DNA of 64,000 nucleotides, from NCBI GenBank assembly GCA_964645285.1, contig CAZYDR010000003.1, positions 1 to 64,000 on the forward strand, given 5' to 3'. This DNA is from JAYZAP01 sp964645285. Lineage in GTDB: Bacteria; Pseudomonadota; Alphaproteobacteria; JAAXGF01. The position numbers were made by a program, and so were the translations under genes. The notes below the pieces were generated by a model that was given only the letters and a program-made list of their open reading frames with translations, was not told where the DNA came from and made no database searches. Shown here in pieces: positions 46,298 to 54,382 of the stretch (positions are counted from its first letter, which is position 1; each line of letters starts with the position of its first letter).

Positions 46298-47506
46298 GTG
46301 TCATCATCACCTTTGGTAATTTCGGCCGCCCGGGCGCGGCGTCTGACGTTGGATCTGAGCGGTCTGGCAAGGCCGCCGCGTCAACGGCTTAACGTCGATG
46401 GCCTGCTGGCGTTGATCGAGGATCTGGGTTTTGTTCAGATTGACAGCGTCCAGGTGGTCGAGCGCGCCCACCACATGATCCTGTCGGCGCGCAACCAGAC
46501 CTACCGGCCGGTCCAGCTTCGTCGCCTGATCGAAGACCGGGCCGACTTGTTCGAGCACTGGACCCACGAGGCCTCGGTCATCCCGACCGCCTTCTATCCC
46601 TATTGGAAGCATCGCTTCGAGCGTTTCCGCGAGGCCAACACCCAAGGTTACCGGCGCTGGCACGGCAGCGGTTTCGAGGCTGAAATTGGCCGCGTGCTCG
46701 ACCATGTCAGGGCCAACGGGACGGCCCGGTCTCGCGATCTTGCCGGCGAGCGTCCGCCCGGCGCGGCGCGCGGCTGGTGGGAATGGCACGACGGCAAAGT
46801 CGCCCTCGAATATCTCTGGCATATCGGCGATCTGGCCATTGCCCGGCGTGATGGTTTCCAGAAGGTCTACGACCTCGCCGAACGAGTGATCCCCCCTGCT
46901 GTCCGGGCGGTCGAGGTGGATCCGGACGACTATGTGGATTGGGCCTGTGGTACGGCGCTGGACCGCCTGGGCTTCGCCACGCCGGGCGAAATCGCCGGCT
47001 TCTGGGCGGCGGTAACCGGCGCCGAGGCCAAAGCCTGGTGCCGGAACAACGCCGTGGTTCCGGTCATGGTCGAGGCCGCCGACGGCTCGCCGCCCCGCCG
47101 TTTGTTCGCCCGCCCCGATATCACCGACTGCCTCGACGCCATGGGTCCGGCGCCGCGTCGCATGCGCATCATCAACCCGTTCGATCCCCTGTTGCGCGAC
47201 CGCAAGCGCCTGCTGCGGTTGTTCAACTTCGGCTACCGCATCGAGATTTTCGTACCCAAGGCCAAGCGCAAATACGGCTCCTACGTCTTCGCTCTGCTTG
47301 AAGGCGAGCGCCTGGTCGACCGTATCGACATGAAGGTCGACCGCCCCGGCGACAGTCTGGCGGTGGCGGCCTTGTGGATGGAGCCGGGCTGCCGCCTAAC
47401 GTCCGCGCGGCAACGGGGCCTGGAGGCGGAACTTGACCGCCAGCGGCGCTTTTCCGGGCTGGCCACGGTATGTTTCGCCGACGGTTATCTTAAGCAGGAC
47501 GGATAG
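46298..47506 (+). CDS. YcaQ-like DNA glycosylase (winged-helix HTH_42 family)
   Basis: A 402-residue protein of the YcaQ/AlkZ family, which unhooks interstrand crosslinks or removes alkylated bases. The catalytic motif Gln-hydrophobic-Asp is Q47-I48-D49 in GFVQIDSVQVVERAHHMIL, the form seen in YcaQ. Other family blocks are LFEHWTHEASVIP, WEWHDGKVALEYLWHIGDL and LFNFGYRIEIFVPKAKRKYGSYV. A GTG start is used at 46298. It is divergent from the EEP gene and followed after nine bases by an MBL-fold gene. Confidence 0.85.
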   Translation: MSSSPLVISAARARRLTLDLSGLARPPRQRLNVDGLLALIEDLGFVQIDSVQVVERAHHMILSARNQTYRPVQLRRLIEDRADLFEHWTHEASVIPTAFYPYWKHRFERFREANTQGYRRWHGSGFEAEIGRVLDHVRANGTARSRDLAGERPPGAARGWWEWHDGKVALEYLWHIGDLAIARRDGFQKVYDLAERVIPPAVRAVEVDPDDYVDWACGTALDRLGFATPGEIAGFWAAVTGAEAKAWCRNNAVVPVMVEAADGSPPRRLFARPDITDCLDAMGPAPRRMRIINPFDPLLRDRKRLLRLFNFGYRIEIFVPKAKRKYGSYVFALLEGERLVDRIDMKVDRPGDSLAVAALWMEPGCRLTSARQRGLEAELDRQRRFSGLATVCFADGYLKQDG

Positions 47507-47515
47507 AGACGCCCT

Positions 47516-48391
47516 ATGAAGCCCATCACCATCGGTGACATCCAGGTCACCAGCATCGTTGAGCGCCAGGGGCCATGGCGCCATCCCGGTGATTTCTTTC
47601 GTGACATCGACCCGGACGCCATGCGGGCCCGGCTGCTCGAACTCGGGCCCGTGGTCTACGACGCGGCCCAGGATATGATCATCGTCACTTACCAGACCTT
47701 CATCCTGCGGACCCGCCACCATGTCATCCTGGTCGATACCTGCACTGGCGAGGACAAGGCCTCCATGGGGCCGCGCTACGACTTTCCCAAGCAACCCTGG
47801 CTCGACGGTCTGGCCGCTGAGGGTCTGGGGTTTGGCGACATCGACTACGTCTTCTGCACCCACCTGCATTTCGACCACTGCGGCTGGAATACCCGACTGG
47901 TCGACGGCCGCTGGGTGCCAACCTTCTCTAACGCCACCTACCTGTTCAGCCGCCGGGAGTACTACTTCTGGAAAACCGCGACAGCGGCCGGCGACGAGCC
48001 GCCGGGGGCGGTATGGCAACAGTCCTGCCGGCCCGTGGTCGAGGCCGGTCAGGCCCGGCTGGTCGATGACGATTATGCTCTCGACGATAATGTCTGGCTC
48101 AGCCCCTCGGCCGGCCACTCACCCGGCCATGTCTGCGTCAACATCGAATCCCAGGGGCAACGGGCGATCTTCACCGGCGACATGATGCACCACGCGGTGC
48201 AATGCGGCGAACCCGACTGGTGCACGGTCTTCTGCCATGACCCAGCGGCTGCCGCCGCCAGCCGACGGCGGATTCTGGGCGAGGTCGCCGGTACGGATAT
48301 CACGGTAGTCCCGGCCCACTTTCCCGGCGCCACCGCCGGCCATGTGCGGTCCGAGGGTGATGGCTTTCGGTTTGAGTTCTTAGAGGACTAG
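47516..48391 (+). CDS. Metallo-beta-lactamase-fold hydrolase
   Basis: A 291-residue MBL-fold protein with HxHxDH in CTHLHFDHCGWNTRLVDG. Downstream ligands are in PSAGHSPGHVCVNIES and IFTGDMMHHAVQC. The pattern resembles the lactonase/arylsulfatase-like branch also found in AttM/AiiB quorum-quenching enzymes, though the substrate cannot be assigned. It begins nine bases after the YcaQ-like gene and probably shares its transcript. Confidence 0.88.
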   Translation: MKPITIGDIQVTSIVERQGPWRHPGDFFRDIDPDAMRARLLELGPVVYDAAQDMIIVTYQTFILRTRHHVILVDTCTGEDKASMGPRYDFPKQPWLDGLAAEGLGFGDIDYVFCTHLHFDHCGWNTRLVDGRWVPTFSNATYLFSRREYYFWKTATAAGDEPPGAVWQQSCRPVVEAGQARLVDDDYALDDNVWLSPSAGHSPGHVCVNIESQGQRAIFTGDMMHHAVQCGEPDWCTVFCHDPAAAAASRRRILGEVAGTDITVVPAHFPGATAGHVRSEGDGFRFEFLED

Positions 48392-48414
48392 CTCACGCCA
48401 CGGCACTGTCGCCC

Positions 48415-48930
48415 ATGGTCGCCCAAGCCTGTTCGGCGATGAGTCCGGCCATGTCCGGCATGGCGGTTACCCTCAACGGCATTGCCCAGGGCGCCATAAC
48501 GGATCGGATCTCGGACCTGCCACGCAACGAGGGGTTTGAGAGCGTGTTGGTCGATCTCGGTGAAACGCGGGCTCTGGGCAATGGTCCGGACGGACCGTGG
48601 CGTATTGGCCTCAAAGATCCCACCGATACGACCCGCATGGGCGCGGTGGTGCCGTTGGCCGACGGCGCCCTGGCGACATCCGGCGGCTACGGTACTCGGT
48701 TCGATGCCGGCAGCCGGTTCCACCACTTGTTCGACCCCGCTATCGGTGGCTCCGCCGACGGCGTTCTGGCGGCCACCGCCATGGCGAAACGGGCGACCAT
48801 CGCCGACGCCCTGGCGACGGCCCTGGCGATTGCCCCGGTTGGGGACGCGCCCTATCTGCTACGGGCTTTTGGCGGCACAGCGGCCCGTCTGGTGTTGGCC
48901 GGTGGCGATGTCGCTCATTTTCGGGCATAA
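48415..48930 (+). pseudogene. ApbE-type FAD:protein FMN transferase, C-terminal part only
   Basis: The homologous part starts at about 48450 and reads VTLNGIAQGAITDRISDLPR, then SVLVDLGETRALG, ALATSGGYGTRFD, HHLFDPAIGG and ADALATALAI. These are the C-terminal blocks of ApbE/NosX proteins, which attach FMN to partner proteins. The first 130-150 residues are missing. On the minus strand, the 60 bases before the join read like the C-terminus of another protein (AGLIAEQAWATMGDSAVA), so two gene tails seem fused. NosX-type genes are common beside nitrogen-oxide genes, which fits nnrS next door. Confidence 0.72.
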
Positions 48931-48957
48931 CGCAATAATGGCGGGCGTAAAACAATA

Positions 48958-50109
48958 ATGGCGTTGTTCAGCTTCGGCTTCCGGCCCTTCTTTCTGCTTG
49001 CCGGTCTCTATGGCGCCCTGGCCATTCCCCTGTCGCTGATCGGCTACCTGGGCTACGGCGGCGAATTCACGACCTGGCCCGCCGGCTTGTGGCACGTCCA
49101 CGAGATGGTCTTCGGTTATGCCCTGGCGGTGATTGCCGGGTTTCTGCTGACCGCGGTGCCGGGCTGGCAAAAGGCGGCGCCCGTGACCGGCGCGCCGCTG
49201 GCGTTGCTCGCCGCCATCTGGGTCGCCGGTCGCTTGGCCATGGGGTTGAGCGCCTGGTTGCCGCCCATGGTTGTCGCCGCGGTCGATCTCGCTTTCATCC
49301 CGGCGCTGTTCGCCATCGGCGTTCCCGGGCTGCTGGACGCGCGGGCCAAGCGAAACCGAATCTTTTTGGTCATCCTCGGCCTGTTCTTCGTGGCCAATAG
49401 CATGCTTCATTTTGACATTGCCAGCGATGTGGCAGTGACCTTGGCGGTTGATCTGCTGGTCTTGCTGATCTGTGTGCTGGGCGGGCGGATCGTGCCGTCC
49501 TTCACCACCAATGCCCTGGGCGCTAAGGGCCTGCGCGATGTGGTTCACACCCCGGCCCTGGCCCAGGGGCTGGCAATCGGGTCGGTGGCGGCGGTCGGCC
49601 TTGCCGACGTGGCGGCCAGCCAATGGACCATGCTGGCGCCGGTCGCCGCCGGTCTCGGACTGGCCGCCGCCATGGCCAACGGCTGGCGTATGGCCGGCTG
49701 GGGCACGCGCCACACCCTGGACAGCCCCATCGTCTGGGTGCTGCATCTCGGCTACGGCTGGCTGGTTACCGGATTGGCGCTCAAGGGTCTCGGCGGCTTC
49801 GACCTGGTCGACGGCACCGCCTCGCTCCACGGTCTGACCATCGGCATGGTCGGCACCATGACTTTGGCGGTCATGACCCGGGCCGCCCTCGGCCATACCG
49901 GCCGGGTGATTGTCGCGGCGCCGCTGACGGTTGTTGCCTACTGTCTGGTGTCCGTGGCGGTTCTGTGCCGGTTTGCCGCCGCCGTGCCGGAATTTACAGT
50001 GCCGGCGCTTGTCATCGCCGCCGTGGCCTGGACCACGGCCTACACCGCCTTTGTCGTGGTTTATGCGCCGATTCTTGTGGGCCCGCGCCGCCGGATCCAT
50101 CCCGGTTAG
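48958..50109 (+). CDS. nnrS: NnrS family protein
   Basis: A 383-residue inner-membrane protein with about twelve hydrophobic helices. The family marks are FSFGFRPFFLLAGLYGALA at the start, LWHVHEMVFGYALAVIAGFLLTAVPGW, and RIVPSFTTNALGA with HGLTIGMVGTMTLAVMTRA. NnrS proteins are heme- and copper-containing membrane proteins linked to nitric oxide tolerance, often under Nnr/Dnr control. The convergent neighbour is a Crp/Fnr regulator of Dnr type. No nir, nor or nos structural genes are in the window. Confidence 0.93.
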   Translation: MALFSFGFRPFFLLAGLYGALAIPLSLIGYLGYGGEFTTWPAGLWHVHEMVFGYALAVIAGFLLTAVPGWQKAAPVTGAPLALLAAIWVAGRLAMGLSAWLPPMVVAAVDLAFIPALFAIGVPGLLDARAKRNRIFLVILGLFFVANSMLHFDIASDVAVTLAVDLLVLLICVLGGRIVPSFTTNALGAKGLRDVVHTPALAQGLAIGSVAAVGLADVAASQWTMLAPVAAGLGLAAAMANGWRMAGWGTRHTLDSPIVWVLHLGYGWLVTGLALKGLGGFDLVDGTASLHGLTIGMVGTMTLAVMTRAALGHTGRVIVAAPLTVVAYCLVSVAVLCRFAAAVPEFTVPALVIAAVAWTTAYTAFVVVYAPILVGPRRRIHPG

Positions 50110-50122
50110 ATAGGAAAACGCT

Positions 50123-50818
50123 CTAGGGCCGACGTTCACTCTCGCAGTAGCGGCGCAGGACCCGGGGCTCGGGCACCGAGACGTTGGTGCCTTCGCTGTG
50201 AATGCCAAGGCGCCGCAGCTTGGCCAAGGCGCGGGAAAAGGTTTCCGGTTTCATGCCGAGGCGGGCGGCGATCAGCGACTTGTCATAGGGTAAATGTACG
50301 GTGATAGCTTCGTCGCCGCCGGCATTGAGGCGCAGCAGAAACGCGCCGACCCGTTGCGACGCCGACTTGGCCTGGAGTTGCTCGACCTGGGTCACCAGAT
50401 GACGCAGATGGTGCGACATGGAGGCCAGCATGGACATGGCCAGTTTGGGATCGCTGCTGATTGCCTCCACGAAGGGCTTGGCTGGCACCACCAAGACCCG
50501 CGCCGGCTCGACCGCCTCGGCGGTGACCGGGAAACGGCCGGAATCAAAATCCGCCGCCTCGGCGAAGGATTCGCCTCGGCTGAACATGCCGATGACGTAC
50601 TCGTCGCCCTCGGTGGTCTCGCGCGACAGTTTGACCCAGCCGCCAAGGACCACGAAGAAGCTCTCGGTCGGCTCTTCCTGGAGAAACAGAATTTCGCCCT
50701 GGTTATATTGGCGCACCCGTCCAACGCCCAGCAGCTGACGGATAGTCTCGCCCGGTAATCCAGAAAACAGTGGTAGCTGCTGAATGACCTTGAAGTCCTC
50801 GGCATCGGACAGCGGCAT
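50123..50818 (-). CDS. Crp/Fnr-family regulator, Dnr-like
   Basis: A 231-residue regulator: cyclic-nucleotide-binding-like sensor domain (LPLFSGLPGETIRQLLGVGRV..., residues about 12-125), dimer helix, then HTH SLIAARLGMKPETFSRALAKLRRLGI. It has no N-terminal cysteine cluster, so it is not an oxygen-sensing Fnr. The missing cluster and the adjacent nnrS favour a Dnr/Nnr-type NO-responsive activator. ATG 50818 is chosen because the longer frame would run through the predicted binding box (50905-50918). The last bases overlap a half copy of the AGAGCG-type repeat. It is convergent with nnrS and divergent from ctaA. Confidence 0.88.
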   Translation of the reverse strand: MPLSDAEDFKVIQQLPLFSGLPGETIRQLLGVGRVRQYNQGEILFLQEEPTESFFVVLGGWVKLSRETTEGDEYVIGMFSRGESFAEAADFDSGRFPVTAEAVEPARVLVVPAKPFVEAISSDPKLAMSMLASMSHHLRHLVTQVEQLQAKSASQRVGAFLLRLNAGGDEAITVHLPYDKSLIAARLGMKPETFSRALAKLRRLGIHSEGTNVSVPEPRVLRRYCESERRP

Positions 50819-50904
50819 GGTACGTTCCTGGTGTGAATCGCGGCTCTGGTGTCGTCCGTGTGCTTCTCTCGGTCCGAGGTTAATCGGTTTACGGCTGAGT
50901 GTGT

Positions 50905-50918
50905 TGATCCAGGTCAAG
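50905..50918. promoter_or_regulatory. Dnr/Fnr-like binding box
   Basis: TTGATCCAGGTCAA matches the Fnr/Dnr consensus TTGAT-N4-ATCAA at nine of ten specific positions. It lies in the divergent region, 52 bases before ctaA and 86 bases before the regulator start, so it may control one or both. A near copy occurs upstream of the 54-64 kb operon. Confidence 0.65.
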
Positions 50919-50970
50919 GTCGAATCATTAGACGACTAGTAGCAAGGGTCGATAAATTGATGGGAACCAC

Positions 50971-52011
50971 ATGAGCGCCGACACCTCCACCAGAGACCAG
51001 AGCCGCCGGATCGCCTTCTGGCTGCTGACCTGCTGTGCCATGGTCTTTGTCATGGTGGTCCTCGGCGGTGTCACCCGGCTTACCCATTCGGGGCTGTCCA
51101 TGGTCGAGTGGAAGCCGGTAAGCGGCATCCTGCCGCCCCTGAACCAAGCCGAGTGGCTGGCAACGTTCGAAAAATACCAGCAGTATCCCGAATTTCAGAA
51201 GCTCAACAGCCATATGGATGTGGAAGACTTCAAGTCGATCTTCTGGTTCGAATTCATCCATCGCCTGTGGGGCCGCACCATTGGTCTGGTGTTCGCGGTG
51301 CCGTTCCTGTGGTTCTTGTGGCGCGGCGCTATCGACCGGCGGCTGGCGCCCAAGCTCGTCATCATGTTCGTCCTCGGCGGCCTCCAGGGACTGATGGGCT
51401 GGTACATGGTAATGAGCGGCATGGTCGATCGCCCCGACGTCAGCCAATACCGCCTCACCGCCCATCTGGCTCTCGCCTTCGTGGTTTACGGCTACATGTT
51501 ATGGGTCGCCCTGGGACTGCTGTTTAGCGGCGACTCGGAGCGCCGGCGCGGCCCTCAAGGGCTTGCCATTGGGGTTACGGTAATGGCCGCCGTGACCGTG
51601 CTGACCGGTGGTCTGGTGGCCGGAATCGACGCCGGCTTCATCTACAACACCTTCCCCCTGATGGACGGGCGGCTGGTGCCGGAGGGCCTGTTCGAAATGG
51701 AACCGGCGACCATCAACATCTTCGAGAACGCAACCATGGTGCAGTTCAATCACCGGGTTCTGGCCATCGCCACGGCGCTGGCGGCGGTGGTGCTGTGGTT
51801 CGCGGCGCGGCGCGGCGGCCTCGAAAGGCGCGCCCGATTCGCCGCCAATGCCATGATCACAGTGGTCGCCCTGCAGGTCACCCTGGGCATCACCACCCTG
51901 CTGACCGTGGTCGCCGTGCCCCTGGCCGCGGCCCACCAGGCCGGCGCCATGGTGGCGTTCAGCGCCTTGCTGTGGCTGGTCTTTGAGACCGGCGATGGCC
52001 GTCTCTCATAA
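50971..52011 (+). CDS. ctaA: Heme A synthase
   Basis: A 346-residue membrane enzyme (COX15/CtaA type 2) that converts heme O to heme A for cytochrome c oxidase. Eight hydrophobic helices are expected. The four heme-ligand His regions are FEFIHRLWGRTIG, YRLTAHLALAFVVY, VQFNHRVLAIATA and PLAAAHQAGAMVAF. The N-terminal motif GGVTRLTHSGLSMVEWKPVSG is diagnostic. It is divergent from the Crp/Fnr gene and shares an intergenic region with the predicted binding box. No oxidase genes are in the window. Confidence 0.95.
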   Translation: MSADTSTRDQSRRIAFWLLTCCAMVFVMVVLGGVTRLTHSGLSMVEWKPVSGILPPLNQAEWLATFEKYQQYPEFQKLNSHMDVEDFKSIFWFEFIHRLWGRTIGLVFAVPFLWFLWRGAIDRRLAPKLVIMFVLGGLQGLMGWYMVMSGMVDRPDVSQYRLTAHLALAFVVYGYMLWVALGLLFSGDSERRRGPQGLAIGVTVMAAVTVLTGGLVAGIDAGFIYNTFPLMDGRLVPEGLFEMEPATINIFENATMVQFNHRVLAIATALAAVVLWFAARRGGLERRARFAANAMITVVALQVTLGITTLLTVVAVPLAAAHQAGAMVAFSALLWLVFETGDGRLS

Positions 52012-52040
52012 AAGTCGAATCAAGGTACAGCGCCGACCAC

Positions 52041-52394
52041 GTGAGCGAGTGCCGCCGCCTCACCGCCGAGGAGATCGCGGCGCTGCCGGAGAACATGCGC
52101 CGGCCGCTCGACTGCCCCCGTGGGCGCCTGCCGGTGATCGTCGAACTCGAGCTCTATGGGGCGACGATTTACAGTGGTTCGCTGCCGCCCACCGGGCTCG
52201 CCGGCGACGGGCCGTCGAAAGTCTATGAACGTTTTCCCGTAACCCCCGGTCACCACCAACTGGTCGCCCGCCTACGCGACAGCAACCGCGCCGAGGGCTT
52301 CGACTATCAGCACACGGCCGATGTCGACCTGGCGCCGGGCCAGAACCTGGTCATCGATTTTCGCGCCGAGACCGGTGGTTTCATCGTCGAGTAG
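52041..52394 (+). CDS. Small hypothetical protein after ctaA
   Basis: A 117-residue protein from a GTG start. It has no signal or membrane segment. The sequence RLPVIVELELYGATIYSGSL...GDGPSKVYERFPVTPGHHQLVARL...VDLAPGQNLVIDF looks like a beta-sandwich domain. I do not recognise the family. It is cotranscribed with ctaA (29 bases between), and its end overlaps the convergent histidine kinase gene by 14 bases. The N-terminal RLTAEEIAALPENMRRPLDC is helical and may be an interaction segment. Confidence 0.6.
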   Translation: MSECRRLTAEEIAALPENMRRPLDCPRGRLPVIVELELYGATIYSGSLPPTGLAGDGPSKVYERFPVTPGHHQLVARLRDSNRAEGFDYQHTADVDLAPGQNLVIDFRAETGGFIVE

Positions 52395-53826
52395 GGTGGT
52401 TTACGGGCAGCTCGAGCCGAACCACCGTGCCGTTCTCGTCGCTTTTGGCGATACTGATTTCACCGCCGTGGGCGTGCATGATTTCGCGGGCGATAGGTAG
52501 GCCGAGGCCGCTGCCGCCGGATCGTGTCGAGCCGGCGAAGGGCTCGAACAGGTGCTTGCGGGCGCGTGGCGGCAGGCCTGGCCCATCGTCGATGATCTCG
52601 ATCACGACGAGGTCGTCGCGCCGTGACGCGACGATGCGCACCACGCCACCCTCTTCCATGGCGTCAATGGCGTTGTGGCCGAGGTTTAGAAAGACGCGGA
52701 AGAGCTGGTCGTGGTCGGCGGTGAGGGTGAAGTCGTCGGTCACTTCGTTGCGCCAGACTACATTACCTTCGGTCGGGAGCATCAGTTCGTTGCCGACGTC
52801 GCCTATCAGGGCGGCGAGGTCGATCCGGTCACGCTTCAGGGTCAGTTCGCGGGCGCGGGCAAAGCGCAGGGTCTCGACGCAGAGCGTCACGGCCCGGTCG
52901 ATGGCCGCCACCAGCGACGGCGCTTGGCGCTTGACCTCGGGATCGCCGCTGTGGGCGATGCGCTCGGAGACCAGCGCCGCGACCGACAGGATGTTGCGCA
53001 GATCGTGGCTGATCTTGCTGACCGCCGCGCCCAGGGCGGCGAGGCGGGCGCGCTGGCGGAGCGCCCCGCGCAGGCCGCGCTGCATCTCGGCCAGCTCGCG
53101 CTGAGCGACGCCGATCTCGTCGCTGCGCGTGGTTTCACCGAGGTCTTTCGAAGCGTCTTCGGGATTGTCGCGAAAGGCCGCCACGTGCGCCGTAATGTGC
53201 CGCATTGGCCTGACGATGAGCAAATGCAGGCTGAGAAAGACGAGCGAGGCGGTCATCAGCGACAGCACGATCGAGAGCATCAGGATACGCCCCGAATAGT
53301 CGTACATCTCCTCCTGCATGGGCGTCTCGTCGAGGGTGACGTCGACGACGATATTCGGATTGATGCGCGCAGGCCCCATGACCCTGAGCACCCGGTTGCG
53401 GGGTTGGGCCAGGGTGACAAAAGCGTCGCGGATGAGCCGGTAGGGCGTCGCCTGCCTGAGGTCGAAGGCGACGTCGATGGTGGGCGGGTCGCCCAGCATG
53501 AGACCGGAGGTCGTCGGCATGCGAAGGGTGATCGAATGTACCCGGGCGTGGATCAGGAGCCGCCGCTTGAGCTCGGGTGAGACGATCCCGTCGGACCTCG
53601 CCTCAAGGGCCAGGGTCGCCTCGTGGGCTGCGGCCAGCCGCTCTTGCAGATAGACCAGGCGGTAGCGTGAGACCGAGGGTACATAGATCAGCACTTCGCC
53701 GATCATCACGAAGATGATGGTGAGCAGCAAAAGCCGCGCCGACAGGCTCCGCGTCAGTGGCGGCATGGGGACTTTTCGTAGCGTCTCCTCGGCCACCGGT
53801 CGGCGCTTTTTAGCGTCGTGGTTCAT
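52381..53826 (-). CDS. Membrane sensor histidine kinase
   Basis: A 481-residue kinase. There are two membrane helices (about residues 29-50 and 181-204) flanking a periplasmic sensor of about 130 residues, then a HAMP-like linker (RPMRHITAHVAAFRDNPED). HisKA is AVSKISHDLRNILSVAALVSE, with the phosphoacceptor His. The ATPase domain has NLGHNAIDAMEEGG, IIDDGPGLPPRARKHLFEPF and GGSGLGLPIAREIMHAHGG. No response regulator is adjacent, so it is an orphan. It is divergent from the iodate-reductase-like operon across a 556-base region, which makes a sensory link to that operon possible but unproved. Confidence 0.9.
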   Translation of the reverse strand: MNHDAKKRRPVAEETLRKVPMPPLTRSLSARLLLLTIIFVMIGEVLIYVPSVSRYRLVYLQERLAAAHEATLALEARSDGIVSPELKRRLLIHARVHSITLRMPTTSGLMLGDPPTIDVAFDLRQATPYRLIRDAFVTLAQPRNRVLRVMGPARINPNIVVDVTLDETPMQEEMYDYSGRILMLSIVLSLMTASLVFLSLHLLIVRPMRHITAHVAAFRDNPEDASKDLGETTRSDEIGVAQRELAEMQRGLRGALRQRARLAALGAAVSKISHDLRNILSVAALVSERIAHSGDPEVKRQAPSLVAAIDRAVTLCVETLRFARARELTLKRDRIDLAALIGDVGNELMLPTEGNVVWRNEVTDDFTLTADHDQLFRVFLNLGHNAIDAMEEGGVVRIVASRRDDLVVIEIIDDGPGLPPRARKHLFEPFAGSTRSGGSGLGLPIAREIMHAHGGEISIAKSDENGTVVRLELPVNHPTRR

Positions 53827-54069
53827 CGTCGTTGCTTCCCCGCAGCGCGTCAGCCGATCTTCGCCGGGAACCTTAGCAGTTCGCGGGTCGTTTCTGTCGT
53901 TAGTTTCAGAACAAAAATTGGCCCAACCCCACGAAGTGACTCAATCCCCACGAGGCAGATCTATCCGCCACAGACCGACGACGACGAGGGCGCCAAGTGC
54001 TTGTCCAGTCGGTGGTTGGTTCGCGGGATACAGCGCCGATCAGAGTTCAGCGCTCGGTTGGCCGGCGGC

Positions 54070-54087
54070 GATCACGAAGTCGTGATC
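54070..54087. promoter_or_regulatory. Perfect 18-bp palindrome (operator-like)
   Basis: GATCACGA and TCGTGATC are exact inverted 8-mers with two bases between. The element lies 11 bases upstream of the Dnr/Fnr-like box and about 300 bases from the first gene of the operon. Palindromes of this size and spacing are typical of dimeric regulator sites; the regulator is unknown. Confidence 0.55.
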
Positions 54088-54098
54088 TCTCTATTAAA

Positions 54099-54112
54099 TT
54101 AATCTAGGTCAA
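54099..54112. promoter_or_regulatory. Dnr/Fnr-like binding box
   Basis: TTAATCTAGGTCAA matches TTGAT-N4-ATCAA at eight of ten specific positions and matches the box at 50905-50918 at twelve of fourteen bases. It would place the Mo/cytochrome operon under the Crp/Fnr protein encoded at 50123. Confidence 0.55.
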
Positions 54113-54198
54113 GGCGTCCCCCCCGCGTTTTCGAAAACCTATGCCCCGGAGCGCAATGATGGTCGGCAACGCCGGCCACAAACTTCAGGGGGACGACG

Positions 54199-54279
54199 AT
54201 GTTGCAGCCGAAATCGTTTAGTCGGCTTGTCTGTGAAACGGTTTGCCCGGTGAGCCGGGTGGCCGGCGAGTCTCTATGA
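54199..54279 (+). CDS. Possible short leader peptide
   Basis: A 26-codon frame, MLQPKSFSRLVCETVCPVSR plus six more residues, has a CAGGGGGACG site upstream of its ATG. It contains a C-x3-C pair. It lies between the Dnr/Fnr-like box and the first structural gene. It is short enough to be chance, and no homologue is known to me. Confidence 0.25.
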   Translation: MLQPKSFSRLVCETVCPVSRVAGESL

Positions 54280-54382
54280 TCATTGCGCTATCCACAATCA
54301 ATCAACAATTGGCAACGGGATTAACGGCGAGGTGTGAAACCATGCCTGACTGTTGGCCTACGACAAGAAGGAGAGCAACTCC

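Larger units (their letters stand above)
53827..54382. other. Regulatory intergenic region of the 54-64 kb operon
   Basis: This 556-base divergent region separates the orphan kinase from the Mo/cytochrome operon. It holds an 18-bp palindrome (54070-54087), a Dnr/Fnr-like box (54099-54112) and a possible short leader ORF (54199-54279). An AAGGAG site (54368-54373) serves the first gene. The rest shows no other gene or repeat that I can support. The long untranslated distance from the box to the first start (about 270 bases) leaves room for leader regulation. Confidence 0.6.

Noticed and set aside
48415..53826. A denitrification gene cluster
   Set aside because: nnrS, an ApbE tail and a Dnr-like regulator are present, but there are no nir, nor or nos structural genes.
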